From contig NZ_JAMTCK010000012.1 of assembly GCF_024171785.1 (NCBI RefSeq), positions 246,698 to 310,697 of the forward strand: 64,000 nt of DNA. Reading direction: 5' to 3'. This stretch comes from Goodfellowiella coeruleoviolacea (lineage in GTDB: Bacteria; Actinomycetota; Actinomycetes; Mycobacteriales; Pseudonocardiaceae). Position numbers and translations under genes: made by a program. Below, piece by piece: positions 7,857-15,025 of this stretch. How positions within the stretch are numbered: the first letter of the stretch is position 1; each line of letters starts with the position of its first letter. The notes beneath the pieces are model-generated. The model had not been told where the DNA came from. It saw nothing but the letters and a program-made list of their open reading frames with translations, and made no database searches.

Positions 7857-9047
7857 GTGTCTCGGGTGATGGTCCCCACCGCGATCTTCCCCGAGCAGGT
7901 GGTGGGGGCACCGGCGGCGCGCGCCTACGCGGCGATGGCCAAGCGTGCCGACAATGTCACCGGCTTGGTGGACTCGACCATCGCTCAGATCGCCGCCGAC
8001 GCCGCGATGGGCCGTTCTCAGGCTGCGGCTGGTGTGGCGAAGCTGATCCGACTGGGGTGGGTGACGCAGGTTCGGCAGGGCAACAGCCGGTCGTCGTCGC
8101 AGTACCAGATGCACATGACTCCGACCGCCGGACTGTCCGGAAATCCGGATGGTCCAACCGCCCGCGAAGGGTCCGGAAATCCGGACTGTCCACAGGGGTC
8201 TGAACAGTCCGGAAAACCGGATGGTCCAGCAGTGCCCGAACAGTCCGGAAAATCGGACGGCCTAACCCTGGTTCAAGGGTCCGGAAACCCGGATGGTCCA
8301 GACAGTCCGGAAACCCGGACTCTCCAAGTGGTTGGACCGTCCGGAAACCCGGATGGTTCGGAGACTCGGACCGTCCGGAAATCCGGAGCCCCTCTTGTAA
8401 GTACTTACCTACCTACGAGAAGTACTACGTACTTCTCGCCGAACGCTGACGCGTCGGCAGGAGAGGACACCCCCCTCGTGGACACCGGCTCGAAGGACAA
8501 CCGGGAGCCAGCCGGGCAGGCCGAACTGATCGCCGTTGACGCCCCGACCGCGCCCGGCAAGAAGGCCGCCAAGGGCAAGGCGCCGCGCAAGCCAAAGCCG
8601 GCGATGTCGGCCCCCGTGGTGCTGTCCCACCCGTACGCCGAGCCGGAGCCCGGCTGGGATCACGGCAAGGCGATTCAGACGATCGTCGGCCGGTGGGTGG
8701 ACGCCTCCCGGGCGCGCAACATCGAACCGGACGGCCGGAAGCGCGGCCAGGCTGCGAAGGAGATCCGCGCGTTGATTGAGGCGGGTAACAACCCGCGCCT
8801 GGTGTCGGATGCGGCGATCCGGGCGGGGCAGAAGCTGCGGGCCACCGTGATCGAGGAGGTCCACCGGATGGCCGCCGAGTTCAGCGGGGCCGGTCCCGTG
8901 ACGCCGGGGCGTCGCCCGGTGATGGCCGGCGGCTACGACCTGTCCGGCCTGTCCACCGGGGATCAGCGGCTCGTGCAGGCCGAGCTGAGCAAGGACAACC
9001 CGAACATGGACCTGATCAACGAGATCCTTCGCTCCAAGAGCGCCTAG
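7857..9047 (+). CDS. Replication initiator-like winged-helix protein carrying iterons
   Basis: A 396-residue protein. GTG 7857 is preferred because AGGAGG ends 6 bp upstream; an in-frame GTG at 7824 overlaps the previous stop. Residues about 5-85 form a winged helix (TIAQIAADAAMGRSQAAAGVAKLIRLGWV). Residues about 93-185 are an SGNPDG/SGKPDG repeat region encoded by the iteron array. The C-terminal domain (GWDHGKAIQTIVGRWVDASRARN) is helical. The organisation recalls lambda O-type initiators with the origin inside the gene. That role is inference from the architecture and the adjacent primase-helicase. Confidence 0.75.
   Translation: MSRVMVPTAIFPEQVVGAPAARAYAAMAKRADNVTGLVDSTIAQIAADAAMGRSQAAAGVAKLIRLGWVTQVRQGNSRSSSQYQMHMTPTAGLSGNPDGPTAREGSGNPDCPQGSEQSGKPDGPAVPEQSGKSDGLTLVQGSGNPDGPDSPETRTLQVVGPSGNPDGSETRTVRKSGAPLVSTYLPTRSTTYFSPNADASAGEDTPLVDTGSKDNREPAGQAELIAVDAPTAPGKKAAKGKAPRKPKPAMSAPVVLSHPYAEPEPGWDHGKAIQTIVGRWVDASRARNIEPDGRKRGQAAKEIRALIEAGNNPRLVSDAAIRAGQKLRATVIEEVHRMAAEFSGAGPVTPGRRPVMAGGYDLSGLSTGDQRLVQAELSKDNPNMDLINEILRSKSA
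8136..8387. repeat. Eight iteron-like repeats, candidate phage origin
   Basis: Eight copies of TCCGGAAANCCGGA-like sequence start at 8136, 8172, 8208, 8244, 8280, 8306, 8340 and 8374. The first five are spaced exactly 36 bp apart, then come spacings of 26, 34 and 34 bp. Most units are TCCGGA-N2-TCCGGA, two copies of a self-complementary hexamer. Units 6 and 8 are read in different frames from the others (SPETRT and VRKSG instead of SGNPDG), so the DNA motif is kept where the peptide is not. They lie within the initiator-like gene. Confidence 0.8.
8397..8438. other. AT-richer segment with two strong palindromes beside the iterons
   Basis: GTAAGTACTTAC at 8397-8408 is a perfect 12-bp palindrome. 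At 8416-8438, arms CGAGAAGTAC and GTACTTCTCG pair perfectly around TAC. The segment is clearly less GC-rich than its surroundings and directly follows the iterons, as an origin unwinding element would. This reading is inference. Confidence 0.55.
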
Positions 9048-9058
9048 GAGGCGACGAC

Positions 9059-9994
9059 ATGACCGAGATCGCACACCGTGAAGCGTCTGCCCCCGTGGTC
9101 GCTGGGGCGATGACGATGGACCAGATCACCACCCTGTTGCAGTTGGCCGCCACCGACGACCGCCGCACCATCGGCTACGCCGAGAAGTCCGCCTGGTCCT
9201 CGGCGGCACAGATCGGCGGCTGGACCTACGAGGAAGCCGCGGAGGCGATCCGCTACCACCAGGCCACCAACCGGGAGTACCTGCGGGCCGCGCACATCAC
9301 GCAGCGGATTGAGTTCGCTCGCCGGGTGGCGCGGATCGACCAGGACGCCGGCGCCATCGCCCAGTCCGGCGCGACGCTGCCCAGCCACGCCGAAGCCGTG
9401 GACCTGTGGGCGGGGGACATGCGGGCCGCTGGGGCGAACCCGACCTGCGAGCAGCGGCAGAAGGCCGGCGAGCTGTTGGCGGAGCTGCTGGACGGCGCCC
9501 CGGACGCGTCGCTCGTGCTGACCGCCGCTGTGTTGGCCGCTCGGAAGTTCTCCGCCCGCATCGACCTGGAGTTGCTGCGGTTGGGCCGTGACCCGTGGGA
9601 GGGCATGTTGCCGATCCCCGTGCAGTACCAGCCGGATGACCGGGTGGACCTGTTCCGGGCACTTCAGCGGGGACTGTCTGCCCGGTGGGCGAGCTACGAG
9701 GCCGTCGAGCCGCCGGAGTGGGTGACCGCCCACGAGGCCGACGTCAGGCCCCGCATCGACGGGAACTTCCTTGCGGAGCCGGACTGGGACCACACCACCC
9801 CCGAAGGGGAGCAGCGGTGGTTCGAGGAGGGGTCGGCCTGGTCGGAGCGCGAGTTCCGGGTCAGGCAGTGGCACAAGCAGGACCTGGCCCGCTGGACCGC
9901 CGAGCAGGTGGCCGCGGCCCGCGCTTGGTACTCGGCGCACCCGGAGTGGCGCGAGGAGTGCATTCAGCTCCAGGAAGGGCGGAACGCGTCATGA
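9059..9994 (+). CDS. Prophage early protein of unknown function
   Basis: A 311-residue soluble protein starting at ATG 9059, with a perfect AGGAGG 8 bp upstream. The N-terminal half is helical (MDQITTLLQLAATDDRRTIGY; YEEAAEAIRYHQATNREYLRAAHI). The C-terminal third is Trp/Glu/Arg-rich (FEEGSAWSEREFRVRQWHKQ). I see no catalytic or metal-binding signature and name no family. It follows the replication genes and overlaps the next gene by 4 bp, so it may be an accessory replication or host-takeover protein. Confidence 0.6.
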   Translation: MTEIAHREASAPVVAGAMTMDQITTLLQLAATDDRRTIGYAEKSAWSSAAQIGGWTYEEAAEAIRYHQATNREYLRAAHITQRIEFARRVARIDQDAGAIAQSGATLPSHAEAVDLWAGDMRAAGANPTCEQRQKAGELLAELLDGAPDASLVLTAAVLAARKFSARIDLELLRLGRDPWEGMLPIPVQYQPDDRVDLFRALQRGLSARWASYEAVEPPEWVTAHEADVRPRIDGNFLAEPDWDHTTPEGEQRWFEEGSAWSEREFRVRQWHKQDLARWTAEQVAAARAWYSAHPEWREECIQLQEGRNAS

Positions 9995-10857
9995 ACCCCG
10001 CTACCCCACCGAGGACGCCGGACGCACACCGTTCGCCCGTCCACGAGCCAACCAGGGGGCAGGAAGCGGCGATCGAGTACCGCTGCTACCGCGCCGAGCG
10101 GTGCGTGGGCTGGGAGCGGGTGGACGGCGAGCAGGTCGGTGCCCCGATCAACGCCAGCCGCGGTCTGTGCCCGGACTGTGAGCGGGTGGTGGAAGCCGCC
10201 ATCGCGCAACTGCCCGAGGACTACGTCCGGCTGTCCCTGCGCCTCGGCCGCTCGGGCGGAGCCGGGGGCGGTACACCGGTTGCCTGCACCCCTGAGGTGC
10301 AGGCCCCGCTGAACCTGCACGTGGAGGCCCTGATGGCCGAAATGTGCAGGGAAACTTCCACGTGGGCGGAGTCGGTGGCTGAGGTGCACGGGCGCCGCCG
10401 GGACACGCAGCGCGACGCCCGCACCCGCCCCGGTGTGCTGCTTCAGGGTGCCGCGCAGTTCCTCGTCTACGCCATGCCCGCGTTCCTCGCCCTGCGGAAC
10501 GCCGAGCACCTGGTGTGGCAGGACGGCCACTTGGAGCCGGACCCGAAGGGCGACAAGAGGATGCGCCTTGACGGGCAGCTGGTTCCAGCCCGGTGGGTAG
10601 ACGGTCGCCTCGAAGCGACCGAACGCGACGGCCTGGACGGGGCGCTGCTCCTGCTGGAGTTGCACCGCCGCGCCACCGCGCTGCTCGGCCAGACCAAGAA
10701 GACCAGGCGCCTGCCGGAACCCTGCTCGGCGTGCGGTCTGCAATCCCTGGTGCACGCTGATGGCGCGGACACGGTGGAGTGCCGCAACTGCGCCGTCGTC
10801 ATCACCTGGGACGACTACCAGGCCGCGAACGACCTCACGGGAGGTGCTGCCGCATGA
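9991..10857 (+). CDS. Prophage protein with two zinc-binding Cys clusters
   Basis: A 288-residue protein beginning in an ATGA overlap. The N-terminal cluster has CYRAERC followed by LCPDC. The C-terminal cluster has CSACGLQSL followed by VECRNC, a clear four-Cys zinc ribbon at about residues 247-268. The middle is helical, with LLQGAAQFLVYAMPAFLALRN. Actinophages often carry such ribbon proteins without known function; nucleic-acid binding is likely. Two internal hairpins (10283-10303 and 10602-10621) repeat the pattern seen in upstream genes. Confidence 0.65.
   Translation: MNPATPPRTPDAHRSPVHEPTRGQEAAIEYRCYRAERCVGWERVDGEQVGAPINASRGLCPDCERVVEAAIAQLPEDYVRLSLRLGRSGGAGGGTPVACTPEVQAPLNLHVEALMAEMCRETSTWAESVAEVHGRRRDTQRDARTRPGVLLQGAAQFLVYAMPAFLALRNAEHLVWQDGHLEPDPKGDKRMRLDGQLVPARWVDGRLEATERDGLDGALLLLELHRRATALLGQTKKTRRLPEPCSACGLQSLVHADGADTVECRNCAVVITWDDYQAANDLTGGAAA
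10283..10303. repeat. Intragenic hairpin, perfect 8-bp arms
   Basis: CCTGCACC and GGTGCAGG pair around loop CCTGA, within the zinc-ribbon gene. A second hairpin in the same gene at 10602-10621 has 7-bp arms (CGGTCGC and GCGACCG) and a 6-nt loop. Confidence 0.75.
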
Positions 10858-11231
10858 GCCCCCGCCGCAAGGCTCCCGACCCGTGGCCGTGGCCGGAAGA
10901 CAGCACGCTCGACCGTGCCCGCCGTGTCGCCGGCCAGTACCGCGAGTCCCTGTCCAAGGTGGACCCCGACGAGTGTGCCCGCATCGATGCGGCCGTGATC
11001 CGGCTCGGTCAGGGCTGGGTGGTGCCGCAACCCGTCACCGCGGACATGGATGACCTGCTCACCGTGGACCAGGCCGCCGAGTACGCCGGGGTGCGGTTGC
11101 GCACGATCGATGAGTGGCGGCGCCGGGGACTGGTGGTCGTCACCACGCCGGATGGTGTGCGGGTGACGCCCCGGGCGCTGGCGGAGTACCAGCGGTCCCG
11201 TAGGGAGCGGCGGGCTTCCCGCGTCGCCTGA
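10854..11231 (+). CDS. Helix-turn-helix (excisionase-type) protein
   Basis: A 125-residue protein starting in an ATGA overlap with the zinc-ribbon gene. The C-terminal half is a MerR/excisionase-type HTH (LTVDQAAEYAGVRLRTIDEW, then RRGLVVVTTPDGVRVTPRAL). The N-terminal half is charged (RKAPDPWPWPEDSTLDRARR). It is the last gene of the early operon, before the hairpin-rich gap, a position that fits a late-gene activator or an excision factor. Which one cannot be told from sequence. Confidence 0.7.
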   Translation: MSPRRKAPDPWPWPEDSTLDRARRVAGQYRESLSKVDPDECARIDAAVIRLGQGWVVPQPVTADMDDLLTVDQAAEYAGVRLRTIDEWRRRGLVVVTTPDGVRVTPRALAEYQRSRRERRASRVA

Positions 11232-11787
11232 TCAACTGTGGTACCATTTGGACGGCGGAGCTATGCCCGCAGTCAGGTTGGCTCATCGGAGCCGCGCACG
11301 GACTCCCGACATTCTGTGAGACGCCCCCACCGGATTGTTCTCGTACCGGGCGTTACCAGGGCTGACGCCCTGGACTTGCCACCGAGTCTCTGTCGCATCC
11401 GAACCACCACCCCAGCGCTGGTCCGTCCGCATGGTCGGGGTAGGCGCTGCCCGCGCTGCCATCACCTTCCCGACCGGGAAAGCGATGCAACATGATCACT
11501 TTCCCGGAGCTGGGAAAGTGACACTGGGATCGCTTCCCCAAGTCGGGAAGTGATGCGCCTTGATCACTTTGCGGAGATGCGCAATGTGATGGCGGCGCCC
11601 CACGCTCTCGGCACCCCCGCCGAGGACCGGCCGTGGAGGCTGGGACAACCCGTCTCCACGGCCGGCAACCCCGCAGTGTTTGTGAAGTCACCGATTGACC
11701 TCGCAAACCCGGCAGCGCCGTAAGTTTCTGCTGGAAACTTACAGACCGGGCAGGCCGCACGGTTCACCGGCCACATGAGGAACGACG
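11232..11787. other. 556-bp non-coding block at the end of the early operon
   Basis: No convincing coding frame is seen between the HTH gene and the 37-residue ORF. The first 230 bp show nothing clear. The second half is packed with stem-loops, listed as one cluster at 11461-11742. The block could end early transcription, encode a structured small RNA, or both. Confidence 0.5.
11461..11742. repeat. Cluster of six consecutive stem-loops
   Basis: Hairpins lie at 11461-11486 (imperfect), 11497-11520 (CACTTTCCC and GGGAAAGTG, perfect, loop GGAGCT), 11529-11554 (ATCGCTTCCC and GGGAAGTGAT), 11563-11590 (ATCACTTTGCG and CGCAATGTGAT, one mismatch), 11627-11665 (CCGGCCGTGGAG and CTCCACGGCCGG, perfect 12-bp arms, 15-nt loop) and 11720-11742 (GTAAGTTTC and GAAACTTAC, perfect, loop TGCTG). 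Most share arms of 9-12 bp and loops of 4-6 nt, with different stem sequences. Confidence 0.8.
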
Positions 11788-11901
11788 ATGGACTGGTCGT
11801 ATGACGCCCGCACGATGGCGCTGCACCCCGAACTATGGCCCGAGTTCATTGAGCCGCAGCCCTACTCGGCTGACCCAGCTTGGGTACCTGACGAGGACTG
11901 A
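11788..11901 (+). CDS. 37-residue acidic microprotein
   Basis: A short frame from ATG 11788 to TGA, with GAGG about 8 bp upstream. The product begins MDWSYDARTMALHPELWPEF and ends DPAWVPDED. It is acidic and Trp/Pro-rich, with no Cys and no hydrophobic segment. It lies downstream of the hairpin cluster and overlaps the 3' end of the opposite-strand gene by 40 bp. The Shine-Dalgarno sequence and compact composition favour a real gene, but nothing is known of its function. Confidence 0.45.
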   Translation: MDWSYDARTMALHPELWPEFIEPQPYSADPAWVPDED

Positions 11902-12488
11902 CCACGGCGGCGCCGGAACCAGCGTGGTGTCTGTTGCGCAAGCACACGCTCCGGCTCCTCGTAGTCAGTTCTCCTCCAGCGCAGGCCCGCCGCGTCGGTG
12001 AACGAATACGTCACACTTACTGCGGTCGGGAAAGGATGATCCGGTACTTCCGGCCATTCAGGGTTGTATTTGAAGGAGATGGCATCCCCTGGTGCCATGA
12101 CTTCCTGGATTCGAACCGACTGATGCCAGAGCTCCCCAGGGTATAGCCATTCGGGAAGCACCCATCGTGTCGAACGCACGCCGCCCGACCATGCTTGTAC
12201 GTTCTCAACGGTGAGATGCATAACCGGGCTTGCACTGTGGTTAGTGATAACCAATCTGAAGCTGCGAGCTTCCGTGAGGTCGACCAACACGAGCCGAGCC
12301 TGTGTCACTTCTTGGTCTCGGCGTTCAGCACGCCAGCGGCGCCCATCCACCACGCTCACACTGAGCGCGACCAGCACCGCAGCCAGCGTGAAGGCAGCAC
12401 CGAGTACTTGCCCCCACGCCGCGAACACGTCAGCATCCGTAGGTCCGAACCACCATAGGTCGATGTCGGCAGCAAGCCAACTGCTCAC
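11862..12488 (-). CDS. Single-pass membrane protein, prophage cargo
   Basis: A 208-residue protein starting at GTG 12488, 3 bp after the stop of the lipoprotein gene upstream. One hydrophobic helix lies at about residues 24-46 (AAWGQVLGAAFTLAAVLVALSV). A soluble domain follows with a beta-sandwich look (SFRLVITNHSASPVMHLTVENVQAW; AVSVTYSFTDAAGLRW). It lies in a leftward module set between early and late phage genes, where lysogenic-conversion genes often sit. Immunity to superinfection or an envelope function is possible, but nothing proves it. Confidence 0.6.
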   Translation of the reverse strand: MSSWLAADIDLWWFGPTDADVFAAWGQVLGAAFTLAAVLVALSVSVVDGRRWRAERRDQEVTQARLVLVDLTEARSFRLVITNHSASPVMHLTVENVQAWSGGVRSTRWVLPEWLYPGELWHQSVRIQEVMAPGDAISFKYNPEWPEVPDHPFPTAVSVTYSFTDAAGLRWRRTDYEEPERVLAQQTPRWFRRRRGQSSSGTQAGSAE

Positions 12489-12491
12489 AGA

Positions 12492-13445
12492 TCAGCCGAC
12501 CTTCTTCCAGGTGCCGCAGCCCTGGGACGTGAACCCGCCATCGCTCGCCTTGATGGTCACCTTGATGTCCGAGGCCACCGACGCGAAGTTGTTGTCGATG
12601 ATCTCCCCAGACTTGGTGCTGCGCTCCCAGTAGCAGTCAGTCACCTTCCCAGTGACCTGGTATGTGCCCGGAGGAATCTCCTCGCCAACCACATACTTAC
12701 CGTCTTGGTACCAACGCTCGTAGTTCCCTGACTTCGCCTGCTCCAGCACCGGCACATGCTCCGGGCACAACATCGGGATACCCAACTCGGTCCACTGCCT
12801 GCGCCGGTCATTGCCGAACACCTCGTCAACGAGCCACTGGGCCGGCGCCTTCGTCAAGTCGTTGGGGCTGCTCAAGATCCTGCAGGTCCAGCCGACGTCA
12901 TCCGATGCCTCCGTCGTGGCGATCGAGGTCAACCCCCGCTGGTAGACGAGCACATTGAGTTGCGCTTCCGGGGTCTGCGGTCGGGTGGTGGTAGACACCG
13001 TAGTCGCTGATGGTGTGCTCACTCCGGAGACATGGTCCAGTAGCCAGCGGTTCAGTCCGTTAACGGCCGACAAGACGTCGCTTTGCACCGCCTCTGATGT
13101 TGTCCCCTTCTCCGCTGCCAACTCGACCTGATCGACCAGTGGGATAGCGTCGGCGTAGATCCTCGGGTCCTCGCTGCCCTCCAGCAGCATCCTGATCGAC
13201 CGCGACTGGAGCACCAACCAGTCAACGTGCCCCTGGCACGAAGGCCCCGGCTTCCCGTCTGGACATCCATCGGACAGCTCGTCGTACAGCTTCTGCACGG
13301 CTTCCGTGATCTCCTCCTTGGAGACCGGCTTAACCCCGGCAGCCCGAGTAGGTGCAGCGGATGAGGACGGCGAGTCCCCGACCTGCGTCGAGCAACCAGC
13401 CAGCGCCACTCCGGCCAGCGCCAAGACAACGAGGTGCCGCTTCAA
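12492..13445 (-). CDS. Secreted lipoprotein, prophage cargo
   Basis: A 317-residue protein starting at TTG 13445, chosen because GAGGGGGG lies just upstream. The signal peptide is LKRHLVVLALAGVA and the lipobox is LAGC, so it is exported and lipid-anchored. A Ser/Thr/Ala linker follows, then a soluble domain with several Cys (SDGCPDGKPGPSCQGH; WTCRI). The C-terminus includes VGEEIPPGTYQVTGKVTDCYWER, a motif found repeatedly in actinobacterial extracellular proteins. It probably coats the outer face of the lysogen's membrane. Confidence 0.75.
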   Translation of the reverse strand: MKRHLVVLALAGVALAGCSTQVGDSPSSSAAPTRAAGVKPVSKEEITEAVQKLYDELSDGCPDGKPGPSCQGHVDWLVLQSRSIRMLLEGSEDPRIYADAIPLVDQVELAAEKGTTSEAVQSDVLSAVNGLNRWLLDHVSGVSTPSATTVSTTTRPQTPEAQLNVLVYQRGLTSIATTEASDDVGWTCRILSSPNDLTKAPAQWLVDEVFGNDRRRQWTELGIPMLCPEHVPVLEQAKSGNYERWYQDGKYVVGEEIPPGTYQVTGKVTDCYWERSTKSGEIIDNNFASVASDIKVTIKASDGGFTSQGCGTWKKVG

Positions 13446-13746
13446 GGTTCCCCCCTCGATCGGGTGTTCATGACCCAATCGACCGACACAGCCCCCGTGT
13501 TACCGATGCCGCCCGCTTGGAGTAGCCATGGCCCGAGCTAACCGGTCGCACACCTCGATCAGCCACAGCGGAATCGCATCCGGCGTCGAGGCCACCGGCG
13601 ACTCCATAAACGGGCACTCCACCGGCAACGACGGTCGCACTTTTCCTGCTGGTGCGCCAGCAACAGCACCAGCACCGCCACCACCGTCACCTTCCGCTGG
13701 CGATTGCACCACAGTCCCTAGTGGGTGGACTGACCGCCGCACCCAC
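13446..13746. other. Gap between two lipoprotein genes
   Basis: 300 bp between the two lipoprotein genes. It contains one possible small leftward gene (listed next) and an inverted repeat, AGTGGGTG with CACCCACC, near 13718-13746. No other signal was seen. Confidence 0.35.
13500..13712 (-). CDS. Possible 70-residue protein, weak
   Basis: An open frame from the paired GTG codons at 13712/13709. It encodes a Gly/Ala-rich N-terminus and a helical end, IPLWLIEVCDRLARAMA. It has the same orientation as the flanking lipoprotein genes, and codon use is plausible. There is no clear ribosome-binding site, and the Gly-Ala stretch could be chance in GC-rich DNA. Confidence 0.35.
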   Translation of the reverse strand: MVQSPAEGDGGGGAGAVAGAPAGKVRPSLPVECPFMESPVASTPDAIPLWLIEVCDRLARAMATPSGRHR

Positions 13747-14238
13747 CTACGGCTGCTCCACCTCGTAGATCCGGTCCAGCATGGCCTCAGAGCCGGTCCG
13801 CAATGTCCCCATCGTCGGCAGACAGGCGCTGCGCTCGGTAGACCCCGCATCGGTGTGGACACAGTGCTCGGTCCACTCATCGGCCGCAGCCTTGACCTTC
13901 TGCGCCTCGGCCACCACACCGGCGTACTGCTCTCCCATCGCTCCAGCGATGGTGACGAGATCCCGAGCAGTGCCGCCAAGGTTGCGGATGGACTGCACGC
14001 ACACCGACCCGAACGGGTCGGTGTCGCACCGCACCAGCTGCTGCCGCTCCAGCCGTGCACCGAACCGCGACAGCAGCGGGCCCGTGGTTGTCGTGGTAGT
14101 CGACGTGGCCGCCGCAGTCGTGCTGGTGGACGTCGGCGCTGTCGGTGTCGGTGTGCCTCCACCCGACGAGCACCCGGTCAGAACACCCAGGCCGACCAGC
14201 ACCGCCACGGACAACAGCTCCCGCACCGCACGCAACAC
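13747..14238 (-). CDS. Small lipoprotein, prophage cargo
   Basis: A 163-residue protein starting at GTG 14238, with GGGGGAG 3 bp upstream. The signal peptide is LLSVAVLVGLGV and the lipobox is LTGC. A Thr/Ser-rich linker (about 20 Thr) follows, then a helical domain with Cys residues (RCDTDPFGSVCVQSIRNLGG; EHCVHTDAGSTERSACL). It is the first gene of the leftward module and diverges from the late operon. A hairpin with 10-bp arms (ACACCGACCC and GGGTCGGTGT, loop GAAC) lies inside it at 14001-14024. Its role is unknown. Confidence 0.7.
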   Translation of the reverse strand: MLRAVRELLSVAVLVGLGVLTGCSSGGGTPTPTAPTSTSTTAAATSTTTTTTGPLLSRFGARLERQQLVRCDTDPFGSVCVQSIRNLGGTARDLVTIAGAMGEQYAGVVAEAQKVKAAADEWTEHCVHTDAGSTERSACLPTMGTLRTGSEAMLDRIYEVEQP

Positions 14239-14340
14239 GCGCTCCCCCTTCAAGGTGACCATCATCGGCCCATCGAGGTGATCACCGCACCCGTTACCGG
14301 CGGCACCGGGCGTCACACGAACGGAGCAGGGAGGTGCGGC
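14239..14340. promoter_or_regulatory. Divergent region before the late operon
   Basis: About 100 bp separate the lipoprotein and HNH starts. A perfect decamer palindrome, GGTGATCACC, lies at 14277-14286, and AGGGAGG precedes the HNH start. Late-promoter elements are expected here, but no convincing -35/-10 pair is seen. Confidence 0.4.
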
Positions 14341-14613
14341 GTGCCTCGCAGCCCCGGACGAGCCGGCTACCGCTGGCGCCGCCTGGTCGCATCCCTGCGC
14401 AAGCAGGGCGCCACCTGCGCGATCTGCGGCCACCAGATTGACCTCCGACTGAAGTGGCCGGACCCGATGTCGTTCAGCGTCGACCACACCCAGCCCCTCA
14501 GCCGCGGCGGCGCCCCGCTCGACCCGGCCAACGCCCGGCCCGCGCACCTCGGGTGCAACAGCCGCAAGGGCAACCGGGTGTCGGCTCCGCTCCGCACCTC
14601 CCGCCCCTGGTGA
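14341..14613 (+). CDS. HNH endonuclease, DNA packaging
   Basis: A 90-residue HNH nuclease. CAICGHQIDL provides one zinc knuckle. SVDHTQPLSRGG carries the catalytic His, and DPANARPAHLGCNSRKGN completes the fold. GTG 14341 is preceded by AGGGAGG. In HK97-like phages an HNH protein encoded beside the terminase is needed for cos cleavage and packaging, and this gene is in exactly that place. It opens the late operon. Confidence 0.9.
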   Translation: MPRSPGRAGYRWRRLVASLRKQGATCAICGHQIDLRLKWPDPMSFSVDHTQPLSRGGAPLDPANARPAHLGCNSRKGNRVSAPLRTSRPW

Positions 14614-14731
14614 CGGTGACCGGGTGTCACCACCGGGGGAGGGGGGTGTTGATCTCCCGACCTGGGGATAGGTGACCACGCTCGGGGTCTCCTTTTCTCT
14701 CCCCGCGCTGCGTAGCCAGGAGGTGCGGATC
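14614..14731. other. G-rich gap before terminase
   Basis: This stretch holds GGTGACCGGGTGTCACCACC and a run of G residues, then the AGGAGG of the terminase small subunit. Its place next to HNH and terminase is where a cos site could be, but cohesive-end sequence cannot be recognised. Confidence 0.3.
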
Positions 14732-15025
14732 GTGACCGATGGTGACCGCTCGGAGGATTTCGGGGCGTTTGGGCAGGTCGAGGGGGCTCTACGAGCCGAC
14801 ATCGAGCGGCACGCCGGGCTCCAGCACGCGCCCCGCGCGCTGATCGAGACGGCGTTGGCGCTCGCGCGGGCCCTGGACGACGGAACCCAACCGGCGGCTA
14901 CAGCGCGTGAACTTCGTGCCGCGCTGCACGAGTTGTTCGGCGAGGTCGAGCAGGCACCGGCAGGGGGTGGGCTTGATGACCTCCAGGCCCGCCGGGCCGC
15001 TCGACGTGCAGGGGCGACCGGATGA
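14732..15025 (+). CDS. Putative terminase small subunit
   Basis: A 97-residue protein starting at GTG 14732, with AGGAGG 8 bp upstream. It is almost entirely helical (ALRADIERHAGLQHAPRALIETALALARAL) and lies immediately before the large subunit, overlapping it by 50 bp. Small terminase subunits recognise the packaging site and are poorly conserved. The call rests mainly on size, helical content and position. Confidence 0.65.
   Translation: MTDGDRSEDFGAFGQVEGALRADIERHAGLQHAPRALIETALALARALDDGTQPAATARELRAALHELFGEVEQAPAGGGLDDLQARRAARRAGATG

Noticed and set aside
12095..12125. GGTTCGAATCCAG on the minus strand, resembling a tRNA T-loop
   Set aside because: It lies within the membrane-protein CDS (encoding SVRIQEV), and no acceptor, D- or anticodon stems can be formed around it.
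13528..14340. Long N-terminal extension of the HNH endonuclease frame
   Set aside because: The extension is antisense to the lipoprotein gene. GTG 14341 has AGGGAGG before it and gives a normal HNH length.
14614..14731. Possible cos or pac site
   Set aside because: Only the location and G-rich sequence suggest it; cohesive ends cannot be recognised from sequence alone.
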